The notes under the pieces: generated by a model
Databases searched by the model: none
What the model was told of the DNA's origin: nothing
What the model saw: only the letters and a program-made list of their open reading frames with translations
Made by a program: the position numbers and the translations under genes
Assembly (NCBI GenBank): GCA_017472105.1
Contig: JAFUQY010000252.1
Location: forward strand, 1 to 9,698
DNA length: 9,698 nucleotides
Direction: 5' to 3'
From: Clostridia bacterium
Lineage (GTDB): Bacteria; Bacillota_A; Clostridia; Oscillospirales; CAG-272
Part shown: positions 1 through 5,454 of the stretch, piece after piece
How the letters are laid out: every line of letters starts with the position of its first letter
How positions within the stretch are numbered: the stretch's first letter is position 1

Positions 1-557
1 ACCCCGTGGAAACTGATCCTGTTGAGACTGATCCCGTGGAGACTGATCCTGTGGAAACTGATCCCGTGGAAACTGATCCGGTAGAAACTGATCCTGTGGA
101 GACTGACCCTGTGGAAACCGATCCCGTAGAAACTGATCCCGTTGATACTGATCCCGTGGAAACCGATCCCGTAGAAACTGATCCTGTGGAAACCGATCCC
201 GTGGAAACCGATCCCGTGGAAACCAAACTGCTGGAAACCGAGCCTTCGCCTTACGAGACGGTTTACATCTCCGGGAAGATTTTCGAAACGCTGCCGGCGG
301 AGACCGAGCCCGAGGAAACCGAGATCGAACCGGTTGAAATTCCCGAAGAGGACGTTCCGCTTGCTGAGCTTCCCGAAGAAACCGAGCCGGAAATCGAGCT
401 TCCCGATGAAGAAGTTCCGCTCACCGATGTGCCCGATGAAACCGTTCCCGATACCGGTGACACCGATCTGTGGTACACCATCGCAGGATTTTCCGCGTTC
501 GCACTGGCGGGCATGCACATTTACGATATGAGAAAAAAGAAGGAACAGGATGCCTGA
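1..557 (+). CDS. Sortase-anchored repetitive surface protein, C-terminal part (5' end outside window)
   Basis: The reading frame is already open at the window edge (first full codon at position 3, inside a repeat unit), so the GTG at 6 is not a real start and the N-terminus is missing. What remains is about 185 residues. First come 14 ETDPV-type pentapeptides, then an acidic Glu/Pro/Thr-rich stretch containing a 20-residue duplication. The C-terminus is a cell-wall sorting signal: VPDTG (444-458), a hydrophobic segment (about LWYTIAGFSAFALAGMHIY), and a basic tail with KKK. Family knowledge: such acidic Pro/Thr repeats usually form an extended wall-spanning stalk that displays an N-terminal domain, and sortase cleaves between T and G to join the protein to peptidoglycan. 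The class B sortase gene 97 nt downstream is the likely partner. The function of the displayed domain cannot be seen. Confidence 0.88.
   Translation, partial: PVETDPVETDPVETDPVETDPVETDPVETDPVETDPVETDPVETDPVDTDPVETDPVETDPVETDPVETDPVETKLLETEPSPYETVYISGKIFETLPAETEPEETEIEPVEIPEEDVPLAELPEETEPEIELPDEEVPLTDVPDETVPDTGDTDLWYTIAGFSAFALAGMHIYDMRKKKEQDA
9..218 (+). repeat. 15-bp tandem repeat array encoding ETDPV pentapeptides (14 units)
   Basis: Fourteen in-frame 15-bp units encode (E/D)TDPV, with a single DTDPV variant at unit 10. A degenerate fifteenth unit (ETKLL) follows at 219-233. The array continues upstream of the window, because the first codons read D-P-V. Units differ mainly at third codon positions (GAA/GAG, ACT/ACC, CCT/CCC/CCG, GTG/GTA/GTT), so the peptide is better conserved than the DNA. 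Confidence 0.97.
336..455 (+). repeat. Two 60-bp in-frame repeats preceding the sorting motif
   Basis: Two adjacent 20-residue segments align without gaps. Copy 1 (336-395) begins EIPEEDVPLAELPEET and copy 2 (396-455) begins ELPDEEVPLTDVPDET. The end of copy 2 (VPDT, followed by G) lies where copy 1 has EPEI, so the sortase recognition motif occupies the tail of a diverged repeat copy. Confidence 0.8.
444..554 (+). other. Cell-wall sorting signal (VPDTG, membrane segment, basic tail)
   Basis: VPDTG is encoded at 444-458. A hydrophobic stretch of about 19 residues follows (roughly 468-524), then a tail with Arg-Lys-Lys-Lys. This is the tripartite layout of a sortase substrate. The motif departs from LPXTG, but (S/P/N/V)PxTG-like motifs are known for clostridial class B sortases such as that of C. 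difficile, which fits the neighbouring enzyme. Confidence 0.85.
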
Positions 558-575
558 TTCCGAACCGTAATAACG

Positions 576-621
576 GATGGGAACGAGTTGTGAGGAAATG
601 CTCTGACAGCTCGTTCCTGTC
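576..621 (+). promoter_or_regulatory. Long intercistronic hairpin between surface protein and sortase genes
   Basis: Arms 576-591 and 606-621 can form a continuous stem of about 16 bp with three G-U wobbles. Its core is the perfect GGAACGAG (580-587) with CTCGTTCC (610-617). A short inner GAG/CTC pairing is possible within the loop. No T-tract follows, so it is not a standard intrinsic terminator. It ends about 19 nt before the sortase ribosome binding site. An RNA processing or stabilising element, or an attenuator that lowers sortase output relative to its abundant substrate, would be plausible roles, but these are inference. Confidence 0.6.
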
Positions 622-640
622 ATGTCTGCGAAATTTGAGA

Positions 641-647
641 AAGGAGG
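641..647 (+). promoter_or_regulatory. Ribosome binding site that fixes the sortase start at TTG 655
   Basis: AAGGAGG at 641-647 lies 7 nt before TTG 655-657. An in-frame ATG at 622 lies upstream of this site, inside the base of the hairpin, with no comparable site before it. TTG 655 is therefore the better start, and it puts the membrane segment near the N-terminus as expected. Confidence 0.85.
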
Positions 648-654
648 AACCGCA

Positions 655-1713
655 TTGCTGAAGAAAATCGTCAGACGCGCGCTTGTGCTGCTGTTCCTCG
701 TCGGAGTCGGCGGAATTGCCGTGCAGAATCTGAGCTATCTTCTCGCCGAGCGTGCCCATGCCGAAGCGGAAGCCCTCGCGGGTGTGACCATGCCGGTAAT
801 CGCGGAAACCGAAGCGGAAACTGTCCCGGAAACGGAAACTGCCGAGACTGAATCCGAAACTGAGCCGGAAACGGAACCCGAAGTCCCTGAGACTGAGCCT
901 GAGACCGAAACTGAGACGGCAGTTTCTGAAACCGAAGCTCCCGAGACGGAGACGGAAACCGAAACCCAAGCTCCTGAAACGGAACCTGAGACCGAAACCG
1001 AAGTTCCCGAAACGGAACCCGAAACCGAAACCCAAGCTCCTGAAACGGAACCCGAGACCGAAACCGCACCTCCCGAGACGGAACCCGCCGAGACCGAACC
1101 GGAGATTGACGAATACGCACAGCAGCTTCTCGCGACCGATCTTGCACCGCTCCGCGAGAAAAACGACGACGTCATCGGATGGATCGCCGTTCCCGGAACG
1201 TACATCTCCTATCCGCTCATGCAGGGTGAGGACAACACGCATTATCTCTACTACTCGTGGGAAGGCTGGTGGAACTGGTCGGGCTCGATCTACCTTGACT
1301 ACCGCTCTTCATCGGACTTCACCGACTTCCACTCCATCATCTACGGTCACCGCATGAGCAACGACACCATGTTCAATGCGCTGAAAAACTTCGCCGATCC
1401 CACGTTTGCGGCAGAAAATCCGTCCGTGTACATCCTCACCGAAGACGGGGTGCGCCGGTATGACGTCTTTGCCGCGTACGAAACCGCAGTCGACGGCACG
1501 CACAGCTACCGGCTCGGACTGGAGAAGCCGGAGGATCAGCAGAAATTCATCGACTACTGCCGGAGAAATTCCGCAATCAGTACGGATCTTGCACCGAGCA
1601 GTGAGGACGGCGACCGCATTCTGACCCTCTCGACCTGTGCTGTCTCCGGCGACATGGACTACCGCTGGGTCGTGCACTTCGTTCTGGCATATGAAGAACT
1701 CCCGAAAGAATAA
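655..1713 (+). CDS. Class B sortase with a Thr/Glu/Pro-rich stalk
   Basis: A membrane-anchored transpeptidase of 352 residues that should cleave a sorting motif and attach surface proteins to the wall. Counting from the TTG start: a basic start and one membrane segment (about 8-28), an acidic low-complexity stalk of roughly 100 residues (about 50-150) rich in PETE/ETET, and a C-terminal sortase domain (about 160-350). All three catalytic residues are visible: His232 in IIYGHRM, Cys328 in TLSTC and Arg337 in DYRWVVHF. The features YISYPLMQG, HYLYY and GSIYLDYR before the His are typical of class B enzymes. Class B sortases are usually about 240 residues, and the stalk accounts for the excess. 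The VPDTG protein immediately upstream is the likely substrate. The class is confident; the substrate is inferred from adjacency. Confidence 0.93.
   Translation: MLKKIVRRALVLLFLVGVGGIAVQNLSYLLAERAHAEAEALAGVTMPVIAETEAETVPETETAETESETEPETEPEVPETEPETETETAVSETEAPETETETETQAPETEPETETEVPETEPETETQAPETEPETETAPPETEPAETEPEIDEYAQQLLATDLAPLREKNDDVIGWIAVPGTYISYPLMQGEDNTHYLYYSWEGWWNWSGSIYLDYRSSSDFTDFHSIIYGHRMSNDTMFNALKNFADPTFAAENPSVYILTEDGVRRYDVFAAYETAVDGTHSYRLGLEKPEDQQKFIDYCRRNSAISTDLAPSSEDGDRILTLSTCAVSGDMDYRWVVHFVLAYEELPKE
934..1065 (+). repeat. 33-bp tandem repeats in the sortase stalk (four units)
   Basis: Four consecutive 11-codon units lie at 934-966, 967-999, 1000-1032 and 1033-1065. The last three read QA/EV/QA followed by PETEPETET, and the first is EAPETETETET. 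A partial fifth unit (APPETEP) follows. The surrounding stalk (about 805-1110) is less regular ET/EP sequence. Confidence 0.85.
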
Positions 1714-1758
1714 AATCCGCTGACCGGACATTCCCACCCGGTACGGCGGATTCTTTTT
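1714..1758. terminator. Intrinsic terminator between convergent operons, probably bidirectional
   Basis: The outer stem AATCCGC (1714-1720) pairs with GCGGATT (1746-1752). An inner CCGG/CCGG stem (1724-1727 with 1738-1741) closes a 10-nt loop, with a small internal loop between the two stems. On the plus strand CTTTTT follows at 1753-1758, directly after the sortase stop codon. On the minus strand the stem is followed by TTTTATTCTTTC, so it can also end the pilus operon. Confidence 0.85.
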
Positions 1759-1764
1759 GCGTAT

Positions 1765-2820
1765 TCACAGCCTTCGCTTCATCTGATCGGGATTTTCAGC
1801 GTACGCGAGCGCGTTTTCCGCAGTGATCTTCCCGTCCTGATACAGGCTGAGGATGGACTGATCCATCGAAATCATGCCCTCTGCCGCAGACGACGCGATC
1901 ACGGCGGGAATCTGGTGGGTTCTTCCCTCCCGGATCAGGCTTCGCACCGCGCTGTTCATGACCATGATCTCGAACACGGGGAGCAGGGTGCCGTCCTTCG
2001 CCGGGATGAGCTGCTGGGAGATGACCGTGTGCAGAACCGACGCGAGCTGGATGCGGATCTGACTCTGCTGTTCAGCCGGAAACACGTCGATGACGCGGTC
2101 GATGCTGGTGACACATCCGCTGGTGTGCAGGGTCGCAAATACGGTGTGTCCCGTCTCGGCGGCGGTCATGGCAACCTTCACGGTCTCAGCGTCGCGCATT
2201 TCCCCGAGCAGAATCACGTCCGGTGCCTGCCTGAGACACGCGCGCAGTCCGGAGATGCAGTCCTCTGTGTCGATGGCGATCTCGCGCTGGCTGATGATGC
2301 TTCTGTCGTTGCGGTGCAGAAACTCGATCGGATCCTCCAGCGTCACCACATGGCACGCACGGGTGTGGTTGATCCGGTCGACGATGCACGCCTGCGTGGT
2401 GGATTTGCCGCTCGCCGCCGTTCCCGTACACAGGACAAGCCCGTGGGAAATTTCCGCGAGCTTCATGATCCGTTCGGGAATGCCGATTTCGCGGTAATCC
2501 GGGATGCTGAAGGACACAATCCGGATCACAGCCGCCTCCGAGCCGCGCTGACGGTAGGTGCTGACGCGGAACCGCGCAAGTCCCGGCACGGCAAAAGAAA
2601 AATCGTCGTCTCCGCGCGTCCGGAAGGAATCCCGGCTCCGCTCTGCCATTTCATACAAGCTCCCGATGAGGCGCTCCGTGTCGGGTGGTAAGAGTCTGCC
2701 GCCGTCCATGTGGCACAGCTGACCGCGGATCCGACAGCTTGCGGCACTTCCCGCGACAACGAACACATCCGACGCACCGCGCTCCACTGCCGTCTCAAGG
2801 TATCCAAGCATTTCAGTCAT
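1765..2820 (-). CDS. pilT: PilT-type secretion/pilus ATPase
   Basis: A cytoplasmic hexameric ATPase of the GspE/PilT superfamily, 351 residues, close to the usual PilT length. The N-terminal domain opens with the typical helix (MTEMLGYLETAVERGASDVF). Motifs in order: Walker A GTAASGKST (133-141), Asp box VVTLEDPIEF (159-168), Walker B VILLGEMRD (202-210), His box TGHTVFATLHT (223-233), and the PilT-characteristic AVRSLIREGRTHQI (291-304). That last motif separates PilT from the extension ATPase PilB. In Walker A, TAA replaces the usual PTG, but the essential GKS/T is intact. The start at 2820 is chosen because its ATG forms an ATGA overlap with the preceding stop and has GGAG 7 nt upstream; an in-frame ATG at 2853 would add 11 residues with no support. 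It is the last gene of the operon. Confidence 0.93.
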   Translation of the reverse strand: MTEMLGYLETAVERGASDVFVVAGSAASCRIRGQLCHMDGGRLLPPDTERLIGSLYEMAERSRDSFRTRGDDDFSFAVPGLARFRVSTYRQRGSEAAVIRIVSFSIPDYREIGIPERIMKLAEISHGLVLCTGTAASGKSTTQACIVDRINHTRACHVVTLEDPIEFLHRNDRSIISQREIAIDTEDCISGLRACLRQAPDVILLGEMRDAETVKVAMTAAETGHTVFATLHTSGCVTSIDRVIDVFPAEQQSQIRIQLASVLHTVISQQLIPAKDGTLLPVFEIMVMNSAVRSLIREGRTHQIPAVIASSAAEGMISMDQSILSLYQDGKITAENALAYAENPDQMKRRL

Positions 2821-3221
2821 GTTTCTTCTCCGTTTATCATCGTTCCGTCCCACACCGCTGTGGTTCCATCCGTCTTTCGGTCAACGACGGTAATCTGCCG
2901 CCATGCGAGGACGGTATATCCGCCGTTTTCATCCATCCCGACCGTGACTTCAAGCACGCGGGAATCCGTGACGGGACAGGTGTAGGTGTATCGGTTTCCG
3001 TTCCGGGTCACGCCGTCCGGGCACTTTCCTTCGCGCAGCATGGCGAGGATTTCGTGCGCTCTGACCTCGGCGTGCAGTGATGCGGCAGTCTGCTGTGCAT
3101 AGCGTTCGGACGAATCCCATCCGGCTTTTACGCGGCTCAGCGTCAGAAGTGAGAGCACCGTCAGGCACAGCACGGCCAAAATCACGAGAAGCGATGCCGC
3201 GCCGAACATTTTATGTTTCAT
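2817..3221 (-). CDS. Small pilin-like membrane protein
   Basis: 134 residues with one N-terminal membrane segment (about MFGAASLLVILAVLCLTVLS) and then an exported domain containing two cysteines' worth of conserved-looking CP positions (KCPDG and YTCPVTD). This layout matches minor pilin-like proteins. There is no canonical G|FxxxE prepilin processing site, so cleavage by a prepilin peptidase is uncertain. GGGAGG lies 8 nt before the ATG. The gene overlaps the upstream gene by 11 nt and the downstream pilT by 4 nt, so translational coupling is likely. I recall similar small proteins beside pilC- and pilT-like genes in Clostridia, but I do not recognise a named family. A role as an accessory pilus or pseudopilus subunit is inferred from context. 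Confidence 0.8.
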   Translation of the reverse strand: MKHKMFGAASLLVILAVLCLTVLSLLTLSRVKAGWDSSERYAQQTAASLHAEVRAHEILAMLREGKCPDGVTRNGNRYTYTCPVTDSRVLEVTVGMDENGGYTVLAWRQITVVDRKTDGTTAVWDGTMINGEET

Positions 3222-3639
3222 CGTCCATGCCTCCCGTCTGCCATGCGGCGGGTACCGTGAAAATCACATCTTCCTCCGCATCGCGCACCGTAATCACGGC
3301 TTTCCCGAGGTATTCCGATTCCGTCGGCACAGGCTCCGCAGTCAGCACATACGCGCCGCCGTCGGGTGTGACAGTCCAGTTTTCGTCATAGCGGATCACC
3401 CAGCAGCCGTCAGTCACAGCACCGCCGTACGTTCCGCATGCCGCATCCAAGTCCCCGGCGCAATACCCGAGCATCTCCGCGGCGTTCCGTGCCTCCGTGA
3501 CACAGCGATCCCGCGCGGTGTTTTCCGCTGACATCCGTCCGCTGAGCGCGAAAATCCGCAGACAGATCCCGGCGGCAAGGGCAAACACAGCGATCATGAC
3601 GGCAATCTCAATCAGAATCAGCGTTTCCTTCCGTTTCAT
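3211..3639 (-). CDS. Pseudopilin-like protein (type II secretion/type IV pilus)
   Basis: 142 residues. The N-terminus, MKRKETLILIEIAVMIAVFAL, resembles a type IV prepilin helix: a short basic leader, then a long hydrophobic segment with a conserved-type glutamate (Glu11, in LILIE). The usual Gly-Phe at the cleavage site is missing; KET occupies that place. After the helix comes a heptad-like segment (RMSAENTARDRCVTEARNAA) and a small globular domain with Cys pairs. The strong site AAGGAG lies 7 nt before the ATG, and this ATG overlaps the stop of the upstream gene as ATGA. The protein probably packs into a pilus or pseudopilus together with its neighbours. Pilin-like fold is likely; processing and exact role are uncertain. 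Confidence 0.82.
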   Translation of the reverse strand: MKRKETLILIEIAVMIAVFALAAGICLRIFALSGRMSAENTARDRCVTEARNAAEMLGYCAGDLDAACGTYGGAVTDGCWVIRYDENWTVTPDGGAYVLTAEPVPTESEYLGKAVITVRDAEEDVIFTVPAAWQTGGMDDET

Positions 3640-4109
3640 CCCGCCGCTCCTTTCCGCCTGCCGCGCAGATTGTATTGTATAACAACCGTTTCACCGTCCG
3701 CTGTCAGCTCAGCCGTCAGAAGTCCGTCCTCATCCGAGGGAACAAACGCATCCAGCGGCAGGAGTTTTTCACCGGCGTCCGGCTCCAGTTCCACATCCGC
3801 TTCGCAGAACAGCTCCCTCAGGTATCCGTCATAGCAGTAGACCCGCGTCAGGTATGCCGTTCCCTCATGCGTTTCGGTAAATTCGAGTGCCGCAATCCCG
3901 CAGAACGCGCCGACGGAGACATTCTGTGCCTGATCCAGCCGCATGTTCACGTACTGCACCGCGGTTCTCAGGGTTCTTCCCTCCTGTTCGCGCGCCGTGA
4001 GCCGTCCGGTGATTTCCGCTCCGCTGTACAGGACATGCAGAAGAAGCACCGAGAGCACGGCAAACAGAAGCACGGGAACAATCACAGTCATCGTATGTTT
4101 TCTATTCAT
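3636..4109 (-). CDS. DUF4860-like membrane protein of the pilus operon
   Basis: 157 residues. An N-terminal membrane segment (VIVPVLLFAVLSVLLLHVLYSGA) is followed by RTAVQYVNMRLDQAQNV and then AALEFTETHEGTAYLTRVYCYDGYLRELF. The pattern of Arg-Thr-Ala, Tyr, a hydrophobic strand, then YDGYLREL matches my memory of the DUF4860 family, which occurs next to pilC-like genes in Clostridia. This is recollection, not a database search. The domain after the membrane segment should lie outside the cell. It overlaps the upstream gene by 8 nt and the downstream pseudopilin by 4 nt. No biochemical role is known to me; a structural or minor pilin-like role is inferred. Confidence 0.8.
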   Translation of the reverse strand: MNRKHTMTVIVPVLLFAVLSVLLLHVLYSGAEITGRLTAREQEGRTLRTAVQYVNMRLDQAQNVSVGAFCGIAALEFTETHEGTAYLTRVYCYDGYLRELFCEADVELEPDAGEKLLPLDAFVPSDEDGLLTAELTADGETVVIQYNLRGRRKGAAG

Positions 4110-4413
4110 CGAGCGCCACCACCGTTATCTCCGGCATCAGGTTGTCGGCAATTGCTTCGTAGAACACCGCGTACCGGCTCTCATCCACAGTGACGCCGTA
4201 ATGCTCCGCGAGATATGCGAAATCCGGCGGGTAGAATCCTTCCGCGGCATAGCACGACACGGCGGCAAAGCGGCATGCGTCCTCAATCTGCGCGAGCTTT
4301 TGTGCACGGTGCGCGTCCGAGATCCCCTCCGTCATCGCGGCAAATACGATCAGCACGAGGACAACGGTCAGGGGATACAGCAGCGTTTTCAGTATCATCC
4401 GCAGTTTTTTCAT
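4102..4413 (-). CDS. Small single-pass membrane protein of the pilus operon
   Basis: 103 residues from ATG 4413, with a basic start (MKKLRMILK), one membrane segment (TLLYPLTVVLVLIVFAAM) and a short external domain. The domain reads IEDACRFAAVSCYAAEGFYPPDFAYLAEHYGV and later YAVFYEAIADNLMPEI. The CYAAEGFYPP stretch resembles the region after the N-terminal helix of small pilin-like proteins, so a pseudopilin-type role is reasonable. The start is ambiguous. GTG 4422 would form a 4-nt GTGA overlap with the stop of pilC, but ATG 4413 has GGGTGA 5 nt upstream and gives a better N-terminus. The coding end overlaps the next gene by 8 nt. I do not recognise a named family. Confidence 0.75.
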   Translation of the reverse strand: MKKLRMILKTLLYPLTVVLVLIVFAAMTEGISDAHRAQKLAQIEDACRFAAVSCYAAEGFYPPDFAYLAEHYGVTVDESRYAVFYEAIADNLMPEITVVALDE

Positions 4414-4418
4414 CAGCG

Positions 4419-5426
4419 TCACCCGATCAGGTTCATCAGCCCCGTCATGGGAAGCATCACGCCGAGCAGAACACCGCCGATGAGGAGGGACGAAATCAGC
4501 ACCAGCACCGGCTCGATCCGTGAAACTGCCCGCTCGAGTGCGTCGTCCGCGTCTTTCTCAAGGCGTCGTGCAATCTCCAGTGCGGCACGTTCTGCGGCTC
4601 CGCTCATCGCGGCAAGTCCGAGCAGGCGGCATTCCGATCCCGGCAGAAGTCCGGTTTTCTCAGCGGCGTCGGCGAGGGATTCCCCGTCCCGGATCCGGCT
4701 GACACAGTCACGGCATTTTTCCGCACTCTCCATGTGATTCTTAAAAAGCAGACCCGCCGTCTCCACCGCCTCCTCCGCTGTCAGTCCGCTTGCCGATGCC
4801 ATGTACAAAGCCCGTGCAAAGTGGGCGGTGTGCAGTTTTCCGGCAAGCTTCGTCCTGTTCAGCCGTACACTGAGCCAATCCCGGCATCCCGGAGACATGA
4901 ACAGTACAAGCGCACCGGCTGCGGCAAGTCCGACGACAGCAAGCAGAACGGGCAGAGCGGCGCTGAAAATCACACCCGGCAGCTGCAAATCCCCGCCGAA
5001 GGATGCGTAAACCTCGTCAAACACCGGCACAACCTTCCAGAGAAGCACCGCGATCACTGCCAGCATCACGAAGAGAAGCGTGCACGGATACAGAACCGCG
5101 GAACGGATCCGCCGTGCGGTGTTTTCACGGAAGGTGTAGTAATCCGCAAGTGCGTTCAGGGATTCCTCGAGCCGGCCGGTTTTCTCGCCGATTTTCAGCA
5201 TCGCGGTCATCTCCTGCGGGAATTGTCCGGTTTTCTCAGCGGCATCGGACAAAGGCAGGCCGGTAAAAACGTGCTCCGCCATTTCCGTGAGGCAATCCGA
5301 CAGCTCTTTTTCCTCCTGTGCGATGAGGGTGAGGCTGTTTCCGATGTCCCCTCCGGCGTGCAGGAACAGTGCCAGCTCCAGACAGAGCATCGAGAGCGCG
5401 CCGTCGGTCAGTTTTTTGTGTTTCAT
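4419..5426 (-). CDS. PilC/GspF-type inner-membrane platform protein
   Basis: 335 residues of the T2SS F/PilC family, the membrane platform that couples a cytoplasmic ATPase to pilin insertion or removal. The first GspF domain (about 12-110) carries the hallmark TGQFPQEMTAMLKIGEKTGRLEE. Membrane segment 1 (about 112-132) follows YP, then PVFDEVYASFGGDLQLP, segment 2 (about 153-176), a second GspF domain (about 200-300), and the last membrane segment (about 306-328). The second domain is more degenerate: SGAAE replaces the GExSG motif. The start is ATG 5426, with AAGGGAG 7 nt upstream; longer in-frame extensions to 5573 run into the neighbouring gene and lack family-like sequence. The stop lies 5 nt before the next start. 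The partner ATPase in this operon is the PilT-type protein. Confidence 0.92.
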   Translation of the reverse strand: MKHKKLTDGALSMLCLELALFLHAGGDIGNSLTLIAQEEKELSDCLTEMAEHVFTGLPLSDAAEKTGQFPQEMTAMLKIGEKTGRLEESLNALADYYTFRENTARRIRSAVLYPCTLLFVMLAVIAVLLWKVVPVFDEVYASFGGDLQLPGVIFSAALPVLLAVVGLAAAGALVLFMSPGCRDWLSVRLNRTKLAGKLHTAHFARALYMASASGLTAEEAVETAGLLFKNHMESAEKCRDCVSRIRDGESLADAAEKTGLLPGSECRLLGLAAMSGAAERAALEIARRLEKDADDALERAVSRIEPVLVLISSLLIGGVLLGVMLPMTGLMNLIG

Positions 5427-5433
5427 AGGCATT

Positions 5434-5440
5434 CTCCCTT
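5434..5440 (-). promoter_or_regulatory. Ribosome binding site that fixes the PilC-like start
   Basis: On the minus strand AAGGGAG lies 7 nt before ATG 5426. The next upstream in-frame ATG (5432) begins 1 nt after this site and cannot use it, so 5426 is preferred. Confidence 0.75.
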
Positions 5441-5454
5441 GCATTCCGGGGATG

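Noticed and set aside
1..233. CRISPR array
   Set aside because: The 15-bp units are contiguous, have no unique spacers and stay in one reading frame, so they are protein-coding repeats.
576..621. Intrinsic terminator after the surface protein gene
   Set aside because: The stem is strong but no T-tract follows, and the sortase gene has no evident promoter of its own in the short gap.
263..1242. Several minus-strand open frames over the two repeat regions, giving Ser/Gly/Val-rich or Phe/Gly/Arg-rich proteins
   Set aside because: They are antisense products of the ET/EP repeat codons: periodic low-complexity composition, no ribosome binding sites, and they lie opposite clear genes with intact motifs.
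1915..2691. A 258-codon plus-strand open frame
   Set aside because: It is antisense to pilT, whose ATPase motifs are intact; no family resemblance and no translation signals.
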